Source of the DNA: Gerris lacustris
Taxonomy: Eukaryota > Arthropoda > Insecta > Hemiptera > Gerridae
Direction: 5' to 3'
DNA length: 64,000 bases
Assembly: GCA_951217055.1 (NCBI GenBank)
Contig: OX578278.1
Coordinates: forward strand, 33,245,105-33,309,104
Of this stretch, positions 11,205-21,567 are shown piece after piece; the stretch's first letter is position 1, and each line of letters starts with the position of its first letter. The translations under genes and the position numbers were made by a program. The notes under the pieces are model-generated. The model was given only the letters and a program-made list of their open reading frames with translations. It was not told where the DNA came from and did no database searches.

Positions 11205-11741
11205 GATAGTCCAGGAGATATAGTATGCAAAAAAGTTTATGACCAACATCAAGCTAGAATTTTGTGTATAAGTTAATCTTTTGGTGCCTTTTAAGGATAT
11301 GTTTTCGGTTAAGTTCGTTTGCGGAACATAGCTTGGTAGTGGCATTTTAAAAAAAACAAGTCTATAGTGGCTATTTCCTGTCTATTTTGGGGGTGATTTC
11401 CATGATCCTGAGTATAGAGTTAGTTAATCATCAAAAAATCAAGTTGATATTAGTTTGTCACTTGATAAGTTAGTTATTCAAATATTACTCCAAATCAAAG
11501 TGGTCACTTAAGTAATATTTTAATCAGAATCATGAAAATCACATTGTCAACCAAAATGGGTGGAACATGGCTGCTCTCCACCAGTTTTTTTTTTTTTTTC
11601 AAATTCTATTGCCAAGCTATGCCCCCCAAATGAACTTAGCAGAAAACCTATTCTTAAAAGGCACCAAAAGATTAACTTATATACAAAATTCTAGTTAGAT
11701 GTTAGTCAGACACTTTTTTGCACACTATCTCCTGGACCATC
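11205..11741. mobile_element. Long fold-back MITE, older copy
   Basis: The ends GTCCAGGAGATA (left) and TATCTCCTGGAC (right) start inverted arms of roughly 170 bp. These include the paired motifs TTAATCTTTTGGTGCCTTTTAA and its complement, and a CATAGCTTGG/CCAAGCTATG pair. The interior matches the copy at 13592-14178 in the same orientation. There is no transposase. The arms are diverged, so this copy is older than the second one. Confidence 0.75.
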
Positions 11742-12241
11742 AGACTCTGCCTATTATTCTATAATTATTGCTAATTCTTAAAGAAAAACAATATTATTTT
11801 CCTCTGTTAGCAGTTTTAAACCATTTCAATGCATATGCTTCTTTCTCTCTTTCACAAAGGTTCCCTTACAACTTGTTTAGTTTGTACAACATGTTTGAAT
11901 GTAGGCTGGTCTTCCTATCAAGTTTTTGGTTTGGAAGATTATCAAATCAAATCGCAGATAATTTTTTTTCTCTCCTTAATAAATTATTTGGTAGTCAAAC
12001 GCATTTGAGATAGTCTTTTCTACAGGTGGGTTGCTAGTTATGAGTGTCTTCTCTTGAGTTTAGCAAGAGCTCAGTCAATCCAATCACTTAGGGATTGGTC
12101 TCGTATAAGTTACTTAACTAACTTGTTCAAATCCCCTTAGGGTTTAACTTAAAACTTTTCAATTATTAATCTACCAAATTCTTATAATATAAGTCTGCCA
12201 AATTAATATATATAATTTTAACTATTTATTGATTTTGTTAC
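11742..12241. other. Region upstream of SF3B5, probable 5' intron
   Basis: AT-rich with no recognisable domain. It ends in a polypyrimidine-poor but plausible acceptor, TTTTGTTACAG at 12232-12242, 14 nt upstream of the SF3B5 ATG. This suggests that the gene has a non-coding first exon somewhere upstream, which I could not place. Confidence 0.4.
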
Positions 12242-12256
12242 AGACTTTTGGATAAA

Positions 12257-12514
12257 ATGGGAGATCGGTATAACATTCACAGTCAACTTGAGCATCTTCA
12301 GTCTAAGTACATAGGGACTGGTCATGCCGATACTACCAAGTTCGAATGGTTACTAAATCAGCACAGAGATTCCTACGCTTCTTATATGGGACATTTTGAT
12401 ATCTTAAACTTTTTTGCTATTGCAGAAAACGAAGCTAAAGCCAGAGTTCGTTTCAATTTAATGGAGCGAATGTTACAACCCTGCGGACCTCCTCCGGAAA
12501 AACCCGAAGATTAA
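12257..12514 (+). CDS. SF3B5: Splicing factor 3B subunit 5 (SF3b10)
   Basis: The 85-aa product is the small SF3B5 subunit of the SF3b complex in U2 snRNP. It packs against SF3B1 and SF3B3 and helps branch-site recognition in the nucleus. The sequence is nearly invariant across animals: IHSQLEHLQSKYIGTGHADT at 7-26, the HRDSYASYMGHFD segment in the middle, and the C-terminal MLQPCGPPPEKPED. The ATG at 12257 is chosen because it gives the family N-terminus MGDRY; an in-frame ATG at 12248 would only add MDK. The coding part is a single exon, and an AATAAA lies at 12551-12556. A very conserved housekeeping protein; the call is secure. Confidence 0.97.
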   Translation: MGDRYNIHSQLEHLQSKYIGTGHADTTKFEWLLNQHRDSYASYMGHFDILNFFAIAENEAKARVRFNLMERMLQPCGPPPEKPED

Positions 12515-12550
12515 TCTATTATTTATTTTATCCATTGAAACGATGTATAC

Positions 12551-12556
12551 AATAAA
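12551..12556 (+). terminator. SF3B5 polyadenylation signal
   Basis: An AATAAA hexamer 36 nt after the SF3B5 stop codon, followed by T-rich sequence. It is the first such signal after the stop, so a very short 3' UTR is likely. Other AATAAA strings follow at about 12786-12791. Confidence 0.5.
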
Positions 12557-13323
12557 TTAATTTTTAACCATTTTGATGCAAACATATTTTTACTCAATCA
12601 TAAAGAATGCTGGACATCTCCTGGAAAAAGTTTTAAAAGTTTAAATGGAATAAAAAATTTGATTTCTATTTTGTCTTCACTTATATATTATTATCTGGCA
12701 TATATATAATTTTTTTTTAATATGAAAAATCATGTATTATGTGATTAATTTGTAAATATTTCAAATATCTTTTTATATTATCAATAATAAATATGTAGAC
12801 AAACAGTTTGGTTTTTATTTTTTTAGAACTTACACTACCTGACTAATAAATTTGTTTTAGACTTAATTATCTCATTTTGTTTTCTTCAGTGTCCATCTAA
12901 AATATTTAATATTGGTTAATTTAGTAAATCATAAATATAAAAAAGGTTAAAGAGGACTGGAAGGTTTGAAGCGGCGACAAGAGAAAATTGGTTTGGAATT
13001 TAGAACCAACTTTTAATGGTAGAAATGAGGGGCAGGCATAGATTAGATATTGGTCATTAGCATTAAAAAGTTCCCTACAGATGGTGACACATTGTCATGT
13101 CTTATACTTGTACCTGCTGGCTGGAATCACCTCGCTGTGCTTTCAAAAATAGTAAAAAGAGGTATTTATAAGTGATTTCTGGTAAAACGTGTCACTAATA
13201 ATTTCAGGTAAAAGTTTTCAAGTGAATTGGAGTATTAGAAGTGAATTATGAATATTTTAATTCATATAATAATTGCTTTTTTTTTTTTTTATATATATAT
13301 ATATATCAAAGTTAAATGATTTT
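12557..13323. other. Intergenic, no gene seen
   Basis: AT-rich spacer between SF3B5 and the next repeat cluster. It includes a T15 tract and a short (AT)n run near 13276-13306. No ORF or RNA gene was recognised. Confidence 0.5.
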
Positions 13324-13510
13324 CCTCCGTAAAAGTGAAAAAATGTGAAGGGGAGCCAATGAGAGCTTGAGGTTTTAGCGGGTAGTAGGTCAAGCCAACT
13401 AGACAAACAAAAATCTCACTGAATAACCTTAAGATAACTGCCTAGGGGCTTCATTTTTTCCGTCACTTAGATTGGCCAATTTTAGCTGTCATATTTCACA
13501 AAACGTAATG
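13324..13510. repeat. Diverged relative of the GAGAGCTTGAG MITE family
   Basis: It carries GGGGAGCCAATGAGAGCTTG, then GGTCAAGCCAACTAGACAAAC, and ends near ATTGGCCAATTTTAGCTGTCA. The same order of motifs occurs at 20470-20650 and 20925-21090. It is non-coding. Boundaries are approximate. Confidence 0.5.
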
Positions 13511-13591
13511 GCATATACTTTTTTTTATATGATCCAGGATAGGGATTAATTTGTTATAGAGTTCATAAATAAGTATAGTTTCAGTAAATTT

Positions 13592-14178
13592 ACTGATGGT
13601 CCAGGAGATAGTGTGCTAAATATTGTCTGACTAACATCAAGCTAGAATTTTGTGTACACGTTAATCTTTTAGTGCCTTTTAAGAATATGTGGTTGGTTAA
13701 GTTCGTCTGCGGGACATAGCTTGGCAATACGCATTTGAAAAAATATGGTGGAGAGCGGTCATGTCCCTCTAATTATGGTGGACAATGTGTTTTTTTTTGT
13801 TATCCTGAGAACAAAATTAGTAGACCGAAAATCAAGTTGATTTCAGTTTGCTCCTTAATAGGTTAGTTATTCAAATATTACTTCAAATCAAAGTGGTCAA
13901 CTATCAAGGGACAAACTATCATCAACTTGATTTTCGGTCCACTAATTAATTTTGTACTCAAGATCATGAAAATCACATTGTGCACCATAATTGGCGGGCC
14001 TTGACCGCTCTCCACCATTTTGTTTTTTTCAAATGCGTATTGCCAAGCTATGTCCCGCCGACGAACTTAGCTAACCACATTCATAATCTTTTAAAAGGCA
14101 TTAAAATATTAACCTTTACACAAAATTCTAGCTTGATGTTAGTCAGACAACATTTTGCACGCTATCTCCTGGACTATG
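13592..14178. mobile_element. Long fold-back MITE, better-preserved copy
   Basis: Nearly the whole 587-bp unit is one imperfect palindrome. The ends are GGTCCAGGAGATAG and CTATCTCCTGGAC. The arms run through TCTAGCTTGATGTTAGTCAGAC (right) and its complement (left), a GGTGGAGAGCGGTCA/TGACCGCTCTCCACC pair, and inner GATTTTCGGTC-type motifs, leaving a small unpaired centre. There is no ORF of its own; short ORFs are shadows of the arms. It shares arms and centre with the copy at 11205-11741. It lies about 600 bp upstream of the sorting nexin start. Confidence 0.8.
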
Positions 14179-14266
14179 AATACTTAACTTTCTGCTTTTA
14201 ATAATAAATATGTGTTAGTAAATGCGGCTATTATAAAATATAAATATCGAGATTTGAGGGTGCGGA

Positions 14267-14274
14267 TGACGTCA
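14267..14274. promoter_or_regulatory. CRE-like palindrome upstream of the sorting nexin
   Basis: TGACGTCA, the full consensus for CREB/ATF-type bZIP factors, lies about 508 bp upstream of the sorting nexin ATG in a locally GC-richer patch. It is a candidate promoter element by motif and position only; chance occurrence is possible. Confidence 0.25.
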
Positions 14275-14781
14275 AGCTCCACCCCTTCGTAAAAACATCA
14301 GTTGATGATCGATGTGATTGTTTTTGGAACCTATTTATATGACAGACAACTTTTTTGTTTACAAAAACCGGGGCATAGAATGGGGGGTTGTTATTCATTT
14401 TACGTTTCCTGAATTTATTGACTGGTTTTAAATTTACTTTTTAGCTATGTTTCAATTGAAGTGTTTTATGTTTTAAGATTTTCTCACCATTTGAATTGTG
14501 ATAGCTAGTATGTAATTTAAGTATTTTTAAAAAGTTGAATCTTGCTAATTCTGTAAACCTTTACTATAATTACTCCCATTGATCTATTCTTATTAAATAT
14601 TGTATTCACGACAAGTATTGTGGAATTTAAATCTTTAAAAAAATGATTGATTTCTCGTTTTCTTTGTGGATCGGTATCGGAAGTAATTTATTCCTAGTTT
14701 AATCCGACAAGAAATGTATTGTTAAGAAGATACAAAATCGTTTGTCAACATATTGTTAGTTTATTAATTTAAAACGATTCG

Positions 14782-17700
14782 ATGGCTACCCGCCTCAAGT
14801 TCGATGTGGTATCTGTCAGAATCGTAGAAGATTCAAAAACTAAAAAATATGTGGTAAGAGTTTCTAATTGTTCTATTAATGTAACTTTAGTAAATATTTG
14901 ATAGATTCCAGCCATCTAAGCAATCAATAGCTGATGAAGTGAGAGCTTTTCTGCCTATTGTTGAGTGAGTGTGCTTGAGGAAGTGTTAGTATTTTGGATA
15001 AGCTAAAATATCTTGATCCTTCTTTTCTGTCTAATATCCATCTTATTAGTGTCATATGACACATAAATGGGACGTCCAAGATCTTTCTGAGCTGAGCTGG
15101 CTGTTCATGTCTAAGCTGGCTAATCTAGAAGGAACGCTACAATTGATAATCACTTGGCATGATTTGTTCTTTAGTGATTATATCTGTTTGTCAAAACAGT
15201 ACATTCGAATGAGGCCCTGCCCACTTCTTTTAAAATATTCCCCAAAATGTGTTGTCAACTTAAAATTTACTGTTAACTTTTTATAAGAAATTCCTTTGTC
15301 TAAATAATGATTAACAAAAAGGGGTATTTAGTCCAAAGAACTCTGGGACAAAGGAATTTCACTTTTTTGTATGTAATGGTATTATCTTGTAGAGCTACGG
15401 CACAAATTTTAGGGAGAAGTAGAGAGAGAAATAGTGGGTGAGATAGAAGTTGAACTTTGAGGTGAGAGGTAAGGTTAAACGTCTTGTGTAACATGTAACT
15501 CCTCATTTTCATATATTTAATGACAATATTAGCGGTGTTTTTTTAGGACCGTACAACCTTAAAAGTTAAAGATGATAATACTTATTATTCTTAATTGGAG
15601 GGATTACTTTAAAATAATTGTTCGTCATTTTATTTGAGCATAATTTTTAATTTTGATGAGTAAGTTTGTAAGACAATGTGTTACATTTTTTCTTAGAGAT
15701 CATCAGTTTCATTTTCTTCAAGTAAAACTATAATTCAGTTTAAAAAACCATGTCAGTAAGAGTAGTTATAAGCCTATTTTGAGAATGACTAACTTGTTTA
15801 ATTACTGCTGTTCGTGGAAACCCATTGCTTCTGGTATATTGAAAGACAAATAATTTTTATTTCCACTTATTCTATTATGGAACCTCTAGAAAATTAAAAA
15901 TCAATGCCTATAAATACAAGTATGGCATTTAGGCTGGGTGCCCATTGACATACATGGCAGGGCAGCGCAGTTTTTTTTTAAACTACAAAAGTGTATAAGA
16001 CTGCAATGATTAAGACGAAATCAAAAAGTGTGGGGCTGGCTATGGATGGGAGGAACGGTTCCACGAGTGGAACGAGTTACAACGTTTCGTTCCAAACCAA
16101 TAACTAGTTCCAGGAAGTAGTTATTTTTGGTATGTTTTAGTTTATCTTCCAAAAAAAAGTTTCTCTTATATATCACGTGTTCCTGAGTCTAGTCCAGATT
16201 CGTTCTACAATAAATTTTGTTTCTTTATTAAATAGTTCCACTCTTCACTGGCGATGAAAAGTAGAAATAAAATACAAACATTTATAATAATATTAAGATC
16301 ATTGTATTTACCCTTTTATCTTATATTTTTTTATATTGATAGAAAGAGAAAGAGATAACGCTTCACTTACTGGAGTGATTCCGAGACTCAAGCTCTCATC
16401 CCCACTCCATTACTCTACTGTACTATACAAGACATGCATGATATCATCTGTTATTTTTTACTTCCAGCTTGGGTGGATCTGGAACTTGTTTTGCTTGGAA
16501 CTTGGAACGTAAACGATAGTTTTTGTTCCACGCGTAACGAATCTTTTAAGTTTCCTCAGAGTTAGTTTCAGTTTTGTTATGTTTTCTCGTTCCCGTTTCC
16601 TCTTTAATCAGTTACGCTACGTCCTATTTTGGTTTGGAACTTGGAGTGAAAAAATTATCGTTTTCGTTCCAAGCGAAACAAGTTTTTTACGTTTCCTTCA
16701 AGTTAGTTGTTTAGTTTCGTTGATGTTTTCTTGTTCCCGATCCTCTATAATCAGTTACGTTTTGTATTACTTTGTTCCATAATCACTTAAAAGATATACA
16801 TTTTTAAAAAATGGTGTAACAAATTTGTATTGAATTCAAGCAATAAAAGTTATTAAATAAATAAAAATAGACATTAAAAAAAAATAAAAATTTCAAAGTC
16901 ATTCCAAAAGTAACGTAATTCCACAAATCAGCATGGGTGGCTCCAAGGATAGAGTGCTCGCCTTGCGATAAGGCAAGTTAAGCCGCCTCGAGCAGGGTAA
17001 GAAGATGGATGGGTGACCGCTTCTGACCACAGCTCTGGGTTTGATTCCCGGACCGGGCCCCCGCTCAATGTCCACACAGCATTGTTTACACAAATGGGAA
17101 GCTCCTCGAAAGAGTGGCGCCACCAGTTTCAGCCTGGAAACCATGATAATGACATTCTTGGTTGTAATATAACTAGGAGGGGAGTCATGGTTAACGACCA
17201 TATCGTCACGCGAGTGTGTGAAGATTTCGGTCCCTAACCCGGGTTTGTTTAATGGGCCCACCTAAGTGGCCTGTGTCTTCGGGTGTAAAAGCCCCCAGGC
17301 ATAAAAAATAGGTAATTTGATAAAATTGGCTGCACACAGGAAAAACAAAAAACATTCAGTCTTTATGTTTTCAAATTGCATCTTTTTTTTAACTGTTCTA
17401 AGAGTAAAATTTCAATTTGTGGCCCTTTGATTATTAATTTCTTTTCTTTTCAGGCTTATACGATCATGATAGAACATAGAAAAAAATGTGACGGTGAAGC
17501 AGATCCTCATCCTGTGGTGATAGAGCGGAGGTACAGTGATTTCTTAGCTTTGTACAACGCTCTGAGGAAAGAACAACCTGATGTCCTAGCTTGCCTAAAT
17601 TTCCCTAAAAAAGTTATCATCGGAAACTTCAGCACTGAAATGATTTCATCTAGGAGTGCTTGTTTTGAACAATTGCTCAACCTTATCAGTACCACTAATA

Positions 17701-20290
17701 GTTTAAAAGAACTTCCTGCATTCTTATCTTTTCTTTATGATAAAGAAATGGTATTAGCACACAGCCTTATTGAAAAAGAACTCTATGAAGCTGTAAGTAT
17801 CTTTGGTGCAGTAAAAATATAGTTGATTAATATTTTTCTGGAGACTAATAAATCTGTTTGAAGGGACTAACAACCAGTGTCTGTTGTAAATATTTATTGT
17901 CATATTCATCTGCTCCACTTTTATATAAAGTTAGGGGTATTTGAGTTGATACAAGAACGTATTGTTTCAAAGCAGTTCCTGTCATCAGTATAAAGCATAG
18001 CAGTCTTGGAGTATCAGACTGTTATTATAGTGTTTAAAAATATCTGATGTTTTATATTAGACATATACTTTAGTATAAATATAAAAGGATTGTTATTGTT
18101 GCTGATAACAATAAGCAATATTTATCTTATTTGGATGCCCCAGAAATATGACTAACTGATTGATAACTTTACTTAGTGAATAATAAAATACGAATAATCA
18201 CAACTTATCTTTCTTTTTTTAAAAAAAAAAAAATAAAAAATAATAATCTTTTAATGTATTTTATCAATAAAATCATATTTTACAAGTGACTCATCAAAGT
18301 GTTTTAAATTTAATTAAATAGGATTTATCAAAACATAATGGTTCTTTAAATAATGGAATTATGATATTTAGATGACTGAAGTTATTTTTATTTTGGAACA
18401 CACTTTACAGATTATTGCCAGACTAATACAAAAATATATTACACACTTCCAATTAGAATGTGGATTTGGTGGAATTTTGATTTTCATCCTTACTCTCTTT
18501 TGGTTCTATAGGCTCTGAACCCTTGTTTCAATAAGTTATATTAAAAATATAACTTATTGAAACTTGTTTAAAAAACAAGTGCATTTAGATTTAAAAAAAA
18601 GTAATCTGCCTTATGAATTATAGACTGTTGATGAATATTTATTTATAAAAAGTACACATTTCAATTTGTTGGTTATTCACAATTTTTAAAACTTTTTATT
18701 ATAGTTAAAATTAAAGATTAGAATAAATAGTGTTCTAGCTTCTATGGAAATTTGAGACTGGAAGCTTAAATTGTTGACCACTTATATATTTCTTATCATG
18801 TTTATCTTAATAACTGTTATTTATTTTTATTTTTTGTCTTTGAATAGGCAAAGCCTGTAGTTGAGAACAGTTTTTGGACTCTGAGCAAGTTCTGGACTGA
18901 TAGGACACCAGCGGTTTTAAGATGTCTCTGCTTACTGGTCGCCATCATGGCTAAGACAAGGGACCCTAACTCACTGAGCCTTTCCTCTCTCGCCCTACAC
19001 AGATATCAAGCTGTCTCCGATGTTGATCTTCTTAAGTATGAACATAAAATATTTTTAACTAGTTAATCCCTTTAAACTGTGAATAATAATAATTTTTACA
19101 AATATAAATAATAATAAAACTAATCAATTGGTCAGTTAATTATGCATATAATGAGGACCACTGAAATAATGATTAAGAAATCAACATTAAGAATAATCAA
19201 TGCAGGGAGTTTGATAAGTCAGGATTTGGTATCTAAAGCCTAGTCCACACCAGTAGACACGTTGCGCAATGTGTCTATAGACGTTTGCTGAGACTGTCTA
19301 TTGTCTAGGTCTAGCGTCCACACTTGTACACACGTTGCACAACATGACTACCGTTGCAGCGTGTCTACCATTTAGAATGGAAAACCATAGACATGCGATT
19401 TTTGGTCTAGCAACGAGACCGTAGACGCTGATTGTCTAGCCCATGTCTATAGACAAATCGCTAGACATTGTCTCTGAGACCAAAATCGTGCAACATGTCT
19501 ACTAGTGTGGACAAGGCTTAACTTAGATGTGGTATTCTCTAAAAATCATATTTATCTCAACTGGTGTTCAGCAGAAGAGCGATAACAGATAGACACATCT
19601 TTCATTGCCTCCTGTTTGGAAGTATGGTAGTAAAGGTAAGAAACCCACTGCTAAGTCAGCATTTACTCAAGCAAATGAGCAATGTATGTTAAATAAGTGT
19701 GAAATTATCTGCATAATCAGAAGGATGATATGAGTGTCTTATCAGAATGCTGCCTTGATGGAGGCACTAGGTTTCTCCACTTAATATGATGTATTGTTAG
19801 CTTGAAGCTCTTTCTGCAGCTTATTAGACAGGCTATCCAAAATTGATCTTGAAGACTCCTATCATGTTTGTAGTTAGAGGTCAGGTTTGTGGACATAACT
19901 TGGTGGGGAAAGGTTATAGATGCTCTTTCAAATATTTTAACCCTGCATACTAGGCCTTAAGTACTGTGACATTATTTATAATTTTCATGGTTGGTGGGTT
20001 TTAGAAGGTAAATCTACCATACTTTAAACTCTTCCTTTTTGACTCTTATAATGTATTTTATATATTTTTAGTTTTAAATTCCTTTAATTTTGTACCCATT
20101 TTTGTCAAACAGGTATTATGTACCACTTTTACAAACTGTCAAAGAAGTGTCAGCATTACGAGGTCAAGATATTAGCATGCTTACTCAACATCTAGACGAA
20201 CTCAAGAAGAAAGGATACAAAGTCAGTGGAGCACCTTCACTTCTTCAGGCAGTCATGTCCGACTTAGAAGAACTCATCAACAAAATATAA
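14782..20290 (+). CDS. PX-domain sorting nexin, SNX20/SNX21-like
   Basis: The spliced CDS has four exons: 14782-14853, 17454-17792, 18848-19035 and 20113-20290. All introns are GT-AG and the frame is kept, giving 258 aa. Residues about 7-118 form a PX domain that binds phosphatidylinositol 3-phosphate on endosomes. Key residues are visible: RRYSDF at 49-54, FPKK at 74-77 and R91 in the helix after the proline-rich loop. The remaining ~130 residues are helical, with LCLLVAIMAK and YYVPLLQTVKEVSAL segments like the PXB helical bundle that defines SNX20/SNX21. An in-frame stop (14770-14772) lies just before the ATG, supporting this start. The protein lacks the long N-terminal tail of vertebrate SNX20/21. 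The PX call is secure; the subfamily is an inference from the C-terminal half. Confidence 0.88.
14854..16488 (+). other. Sorting nexin intron 1, first part
   Basis: Non-coding. It holds a dispersed repeat at about 15165-15260 with TTTGTCAAAACAGTACATTC (also, reversed, near 8440-8540). A small inverted-repeat unit at about 15290-15362 is bounded by ATTCCTTTGTC and GACAAAGGAAT. Around 16050-16110 there is a GGAACG-rich patch related to the tandem repeat that follows. Confidence 0.45.
16489..16772. repeat. Diverged tandem duplication, ~139-bp unit
   Basis: Two successive units start with GGAACTTGGA at 16497 and 16636. They keep the same order of motifs (GTTCCA, AAGTTTCCT or ACGTTTCCT, AGTTAGTT, GTTTTCTCGTTCCC or GTTTTCTTGTTCCCG, AATCAGTTACG). 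Substitutions and small indels are spread throughout, so the duplication is old. It is non-coding and intronic. Whether it is part of a transposon is not clear. Confidence 0.65.
16931..17310 (+). repeat. SINE with tRNA-like and 5S rRNA-like segments
   Basis: The left part resembles a tRNA A-box region (GGTGGCTCCAAGGATAGAG at about 16936). It is followed by a segment like the internal control region of 5S rRNA: AAGTTAAGCCGC near 16976 and GGATGGGTGACCGC near 17007. A B-box-like GGTTTGATTCCCGG follows near 17038. The 3' half ends with TTTAATGGGCCCACCTAAGT and a GTGTAAAAGCCCCC tail, which are repeated at 54630-54945. It sits in sorting nexin intron 1, in sense. Short ORFs on both strands are incidental. 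Confidence 0.65.
18525..18580. repeat. Two adjacent perfect hairpins
   Basis: GTTTCAATAAGTTATATT (18525-18542) pairs perfectly with 18546-18563 across a 3-nt loop. Immediately after it, ACTTGTTT at 18562-18569 pairs with AAACAAGT at 18573-18580. Both lie in sorting nexin intron 2. Function is unknown. They may be the remains of a short palindromic element. Confidence 0.6.
19236..19519 (+). mobile_element. 284-bp MITE, copy 1 of an inverted pair
   Basis: The termini are AAGCCTAGTCCACACCAG (left) and the complement of AAGCCTTGTCCACACTAG (right). The interior is rich in GTCTATAGAC and CTAGACAATGTCT-like motifs. A second copy lies at 29006-29300 in the opposite orientation. It is non-coding and lies in sorting nexin intron 3. 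Superfamily is not assigned. Confidence 0.75.
19520..20112. other. Rest of sorting nexin intron 3
   Basis: No ORF or RNA gene was seen. It ends in the acceptor TTTTGTCAAACAG just before exon 4. Confidence 0.4.
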
Positions 20291-20469
20291 CCGGATCACA
20301 TCAGGTTTATATACAAGCACTTTTACGTTTAGGGTGACGATGTGATTAACTGTAGAGAATATTTATGCAGATAGTCGCCTGATTTTAAAGAACTTACATG
20401 TTTTTTATATGCATTTAGATTTTACATGGGTAACCAAATGAAAATGTTTTTATATTGCAATATCTACTT

Positions 20470-20650
20470 ATGAGTTGTAACTTTTGACGGCACAGGAAAA
20501 CATAGAATTTTGAATTCTAGAAGGTCGAGCCAGCTAGGCAATCAGAAATATCACTGGTAGAGGGGTGTGGCACTTAAGATAACCTCCTAGTGGCATAGGT
20601 TGGCCAATCTGAGTGTCAAGAGTTACAACTCGTTACGCGCATACTTTTCC
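20470..20650. repeat. MITE-family relic downstream of the sorting nexin
   Basis: It carries CACAGGAAAA near 20490, AAGGTCGAGCCAGCTAGGCAA and a GGTTGGCCAATCTGAG tail. The same order of motifs is seen at 20925-21090 and 13324-13510. It probably lies within or just beyond the sorting nexin 3' UTR. Confidence 0.5.
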
Positions 20651-20924
20651 AAAAATATTATCTTAATATAAATTAGAGTATTGTGCAGGGTAGTCACTAT
20701 ATGCTACTGTTAGTTTCTTTATTGTATCTATGTTTCAATCCAAATCTGGGTTGGCAGATGTTTTTAGATATTGTCAATTGTAGATCAACAATGTATTAGT
20801 ATTGTAACAAACAATTATTCTACATAATGGACTGTAATTTACCAAACTATTTAAATTATACAACGTACTAACATTATTCTTAAATAATACAGCTATACTA
20901 ATACTGAGATTTTTCTTAATTTTG

Positions 20925-21090
20925 ACTGCACAGGAAAATAAAAAAAATGGGGAGTTGAACTGATGAGAGTTAGAGATTTTTGCGAGTAGTAGGTCATGGC
21001 CAACTAGGCAAACAAAAATATAACTGGCGGAGGGGCATGGCCCTAAGAGTAGGCTCACATAAGTTAGCTAATCTGAGCTGTCAGAATTAA
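20925..21090. repeat. Second MITE-family relic in the same spacer
   Basis: It carries GACTGCACAGGAAAA, GGAGTTGAACTGATGAGAG, GGCCAACTAGGCAAAC and AGCTAATCTGAGCTGTCAG, parallel to 20470-20650. Two copies in the same orientation within 500 bp may be two insertions or a duplication. Confidence 0.5.
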
Positions 21091-21567
21091 ATAAACGTCT
21101 CGGTATTAGTATAGCTATGGTCCCATTTATTGTTCTAATGTAAACTAAGTAATAATAAAGACATCTATTGTACAGGCATTACTACTTATACTTTATCAAA
21201 AGCATTACATAATTTGTAACCTTTTTGTATATTTTATGTGTATTATATTGAGTGATTTTTTAGCAATTATGACTATGCATATTATAAAGTGAGTTCTTAT
21301 CACTTGTAGATTGATAAATCAAATTTTTATCGTAGGCAGTGTTTGTCTATACTATTGATTAATGAAATTTAATGCCACTGAGTCTTCATTCCTGAATAAT
21401 ATAAATAATTAAATAAAATTATTATTTAATAATAATTTTATCGTCATATTTATCTCATTTATCATCATATAATCTCATATTTAATTTATCCATTTCATTG
21501 TAGTGCCTTATTAATTTTTAAGTTTTTTGGTAGCATTCATACTACGGAGAGTTTAAATTTTAATTTA

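Noticed and set aside
12248..12256. Upstream in-frame ATG as the SF3B5 start
   Set aside because: It would add MDK to a protein whose N-terminus is nearly invariant; the second ATG gives the normal family start.
13980..14201. 73-aa ORF near the fold-back element
   Set aside because: It consists of one arm of the palindromic MITE at 13592-14178.
17013..17261. ORFs on both strands at 16899-17261
   Set aside because: They lie within the SINE at 16931-17310, which explains the local absence of stops through its higher GC content.
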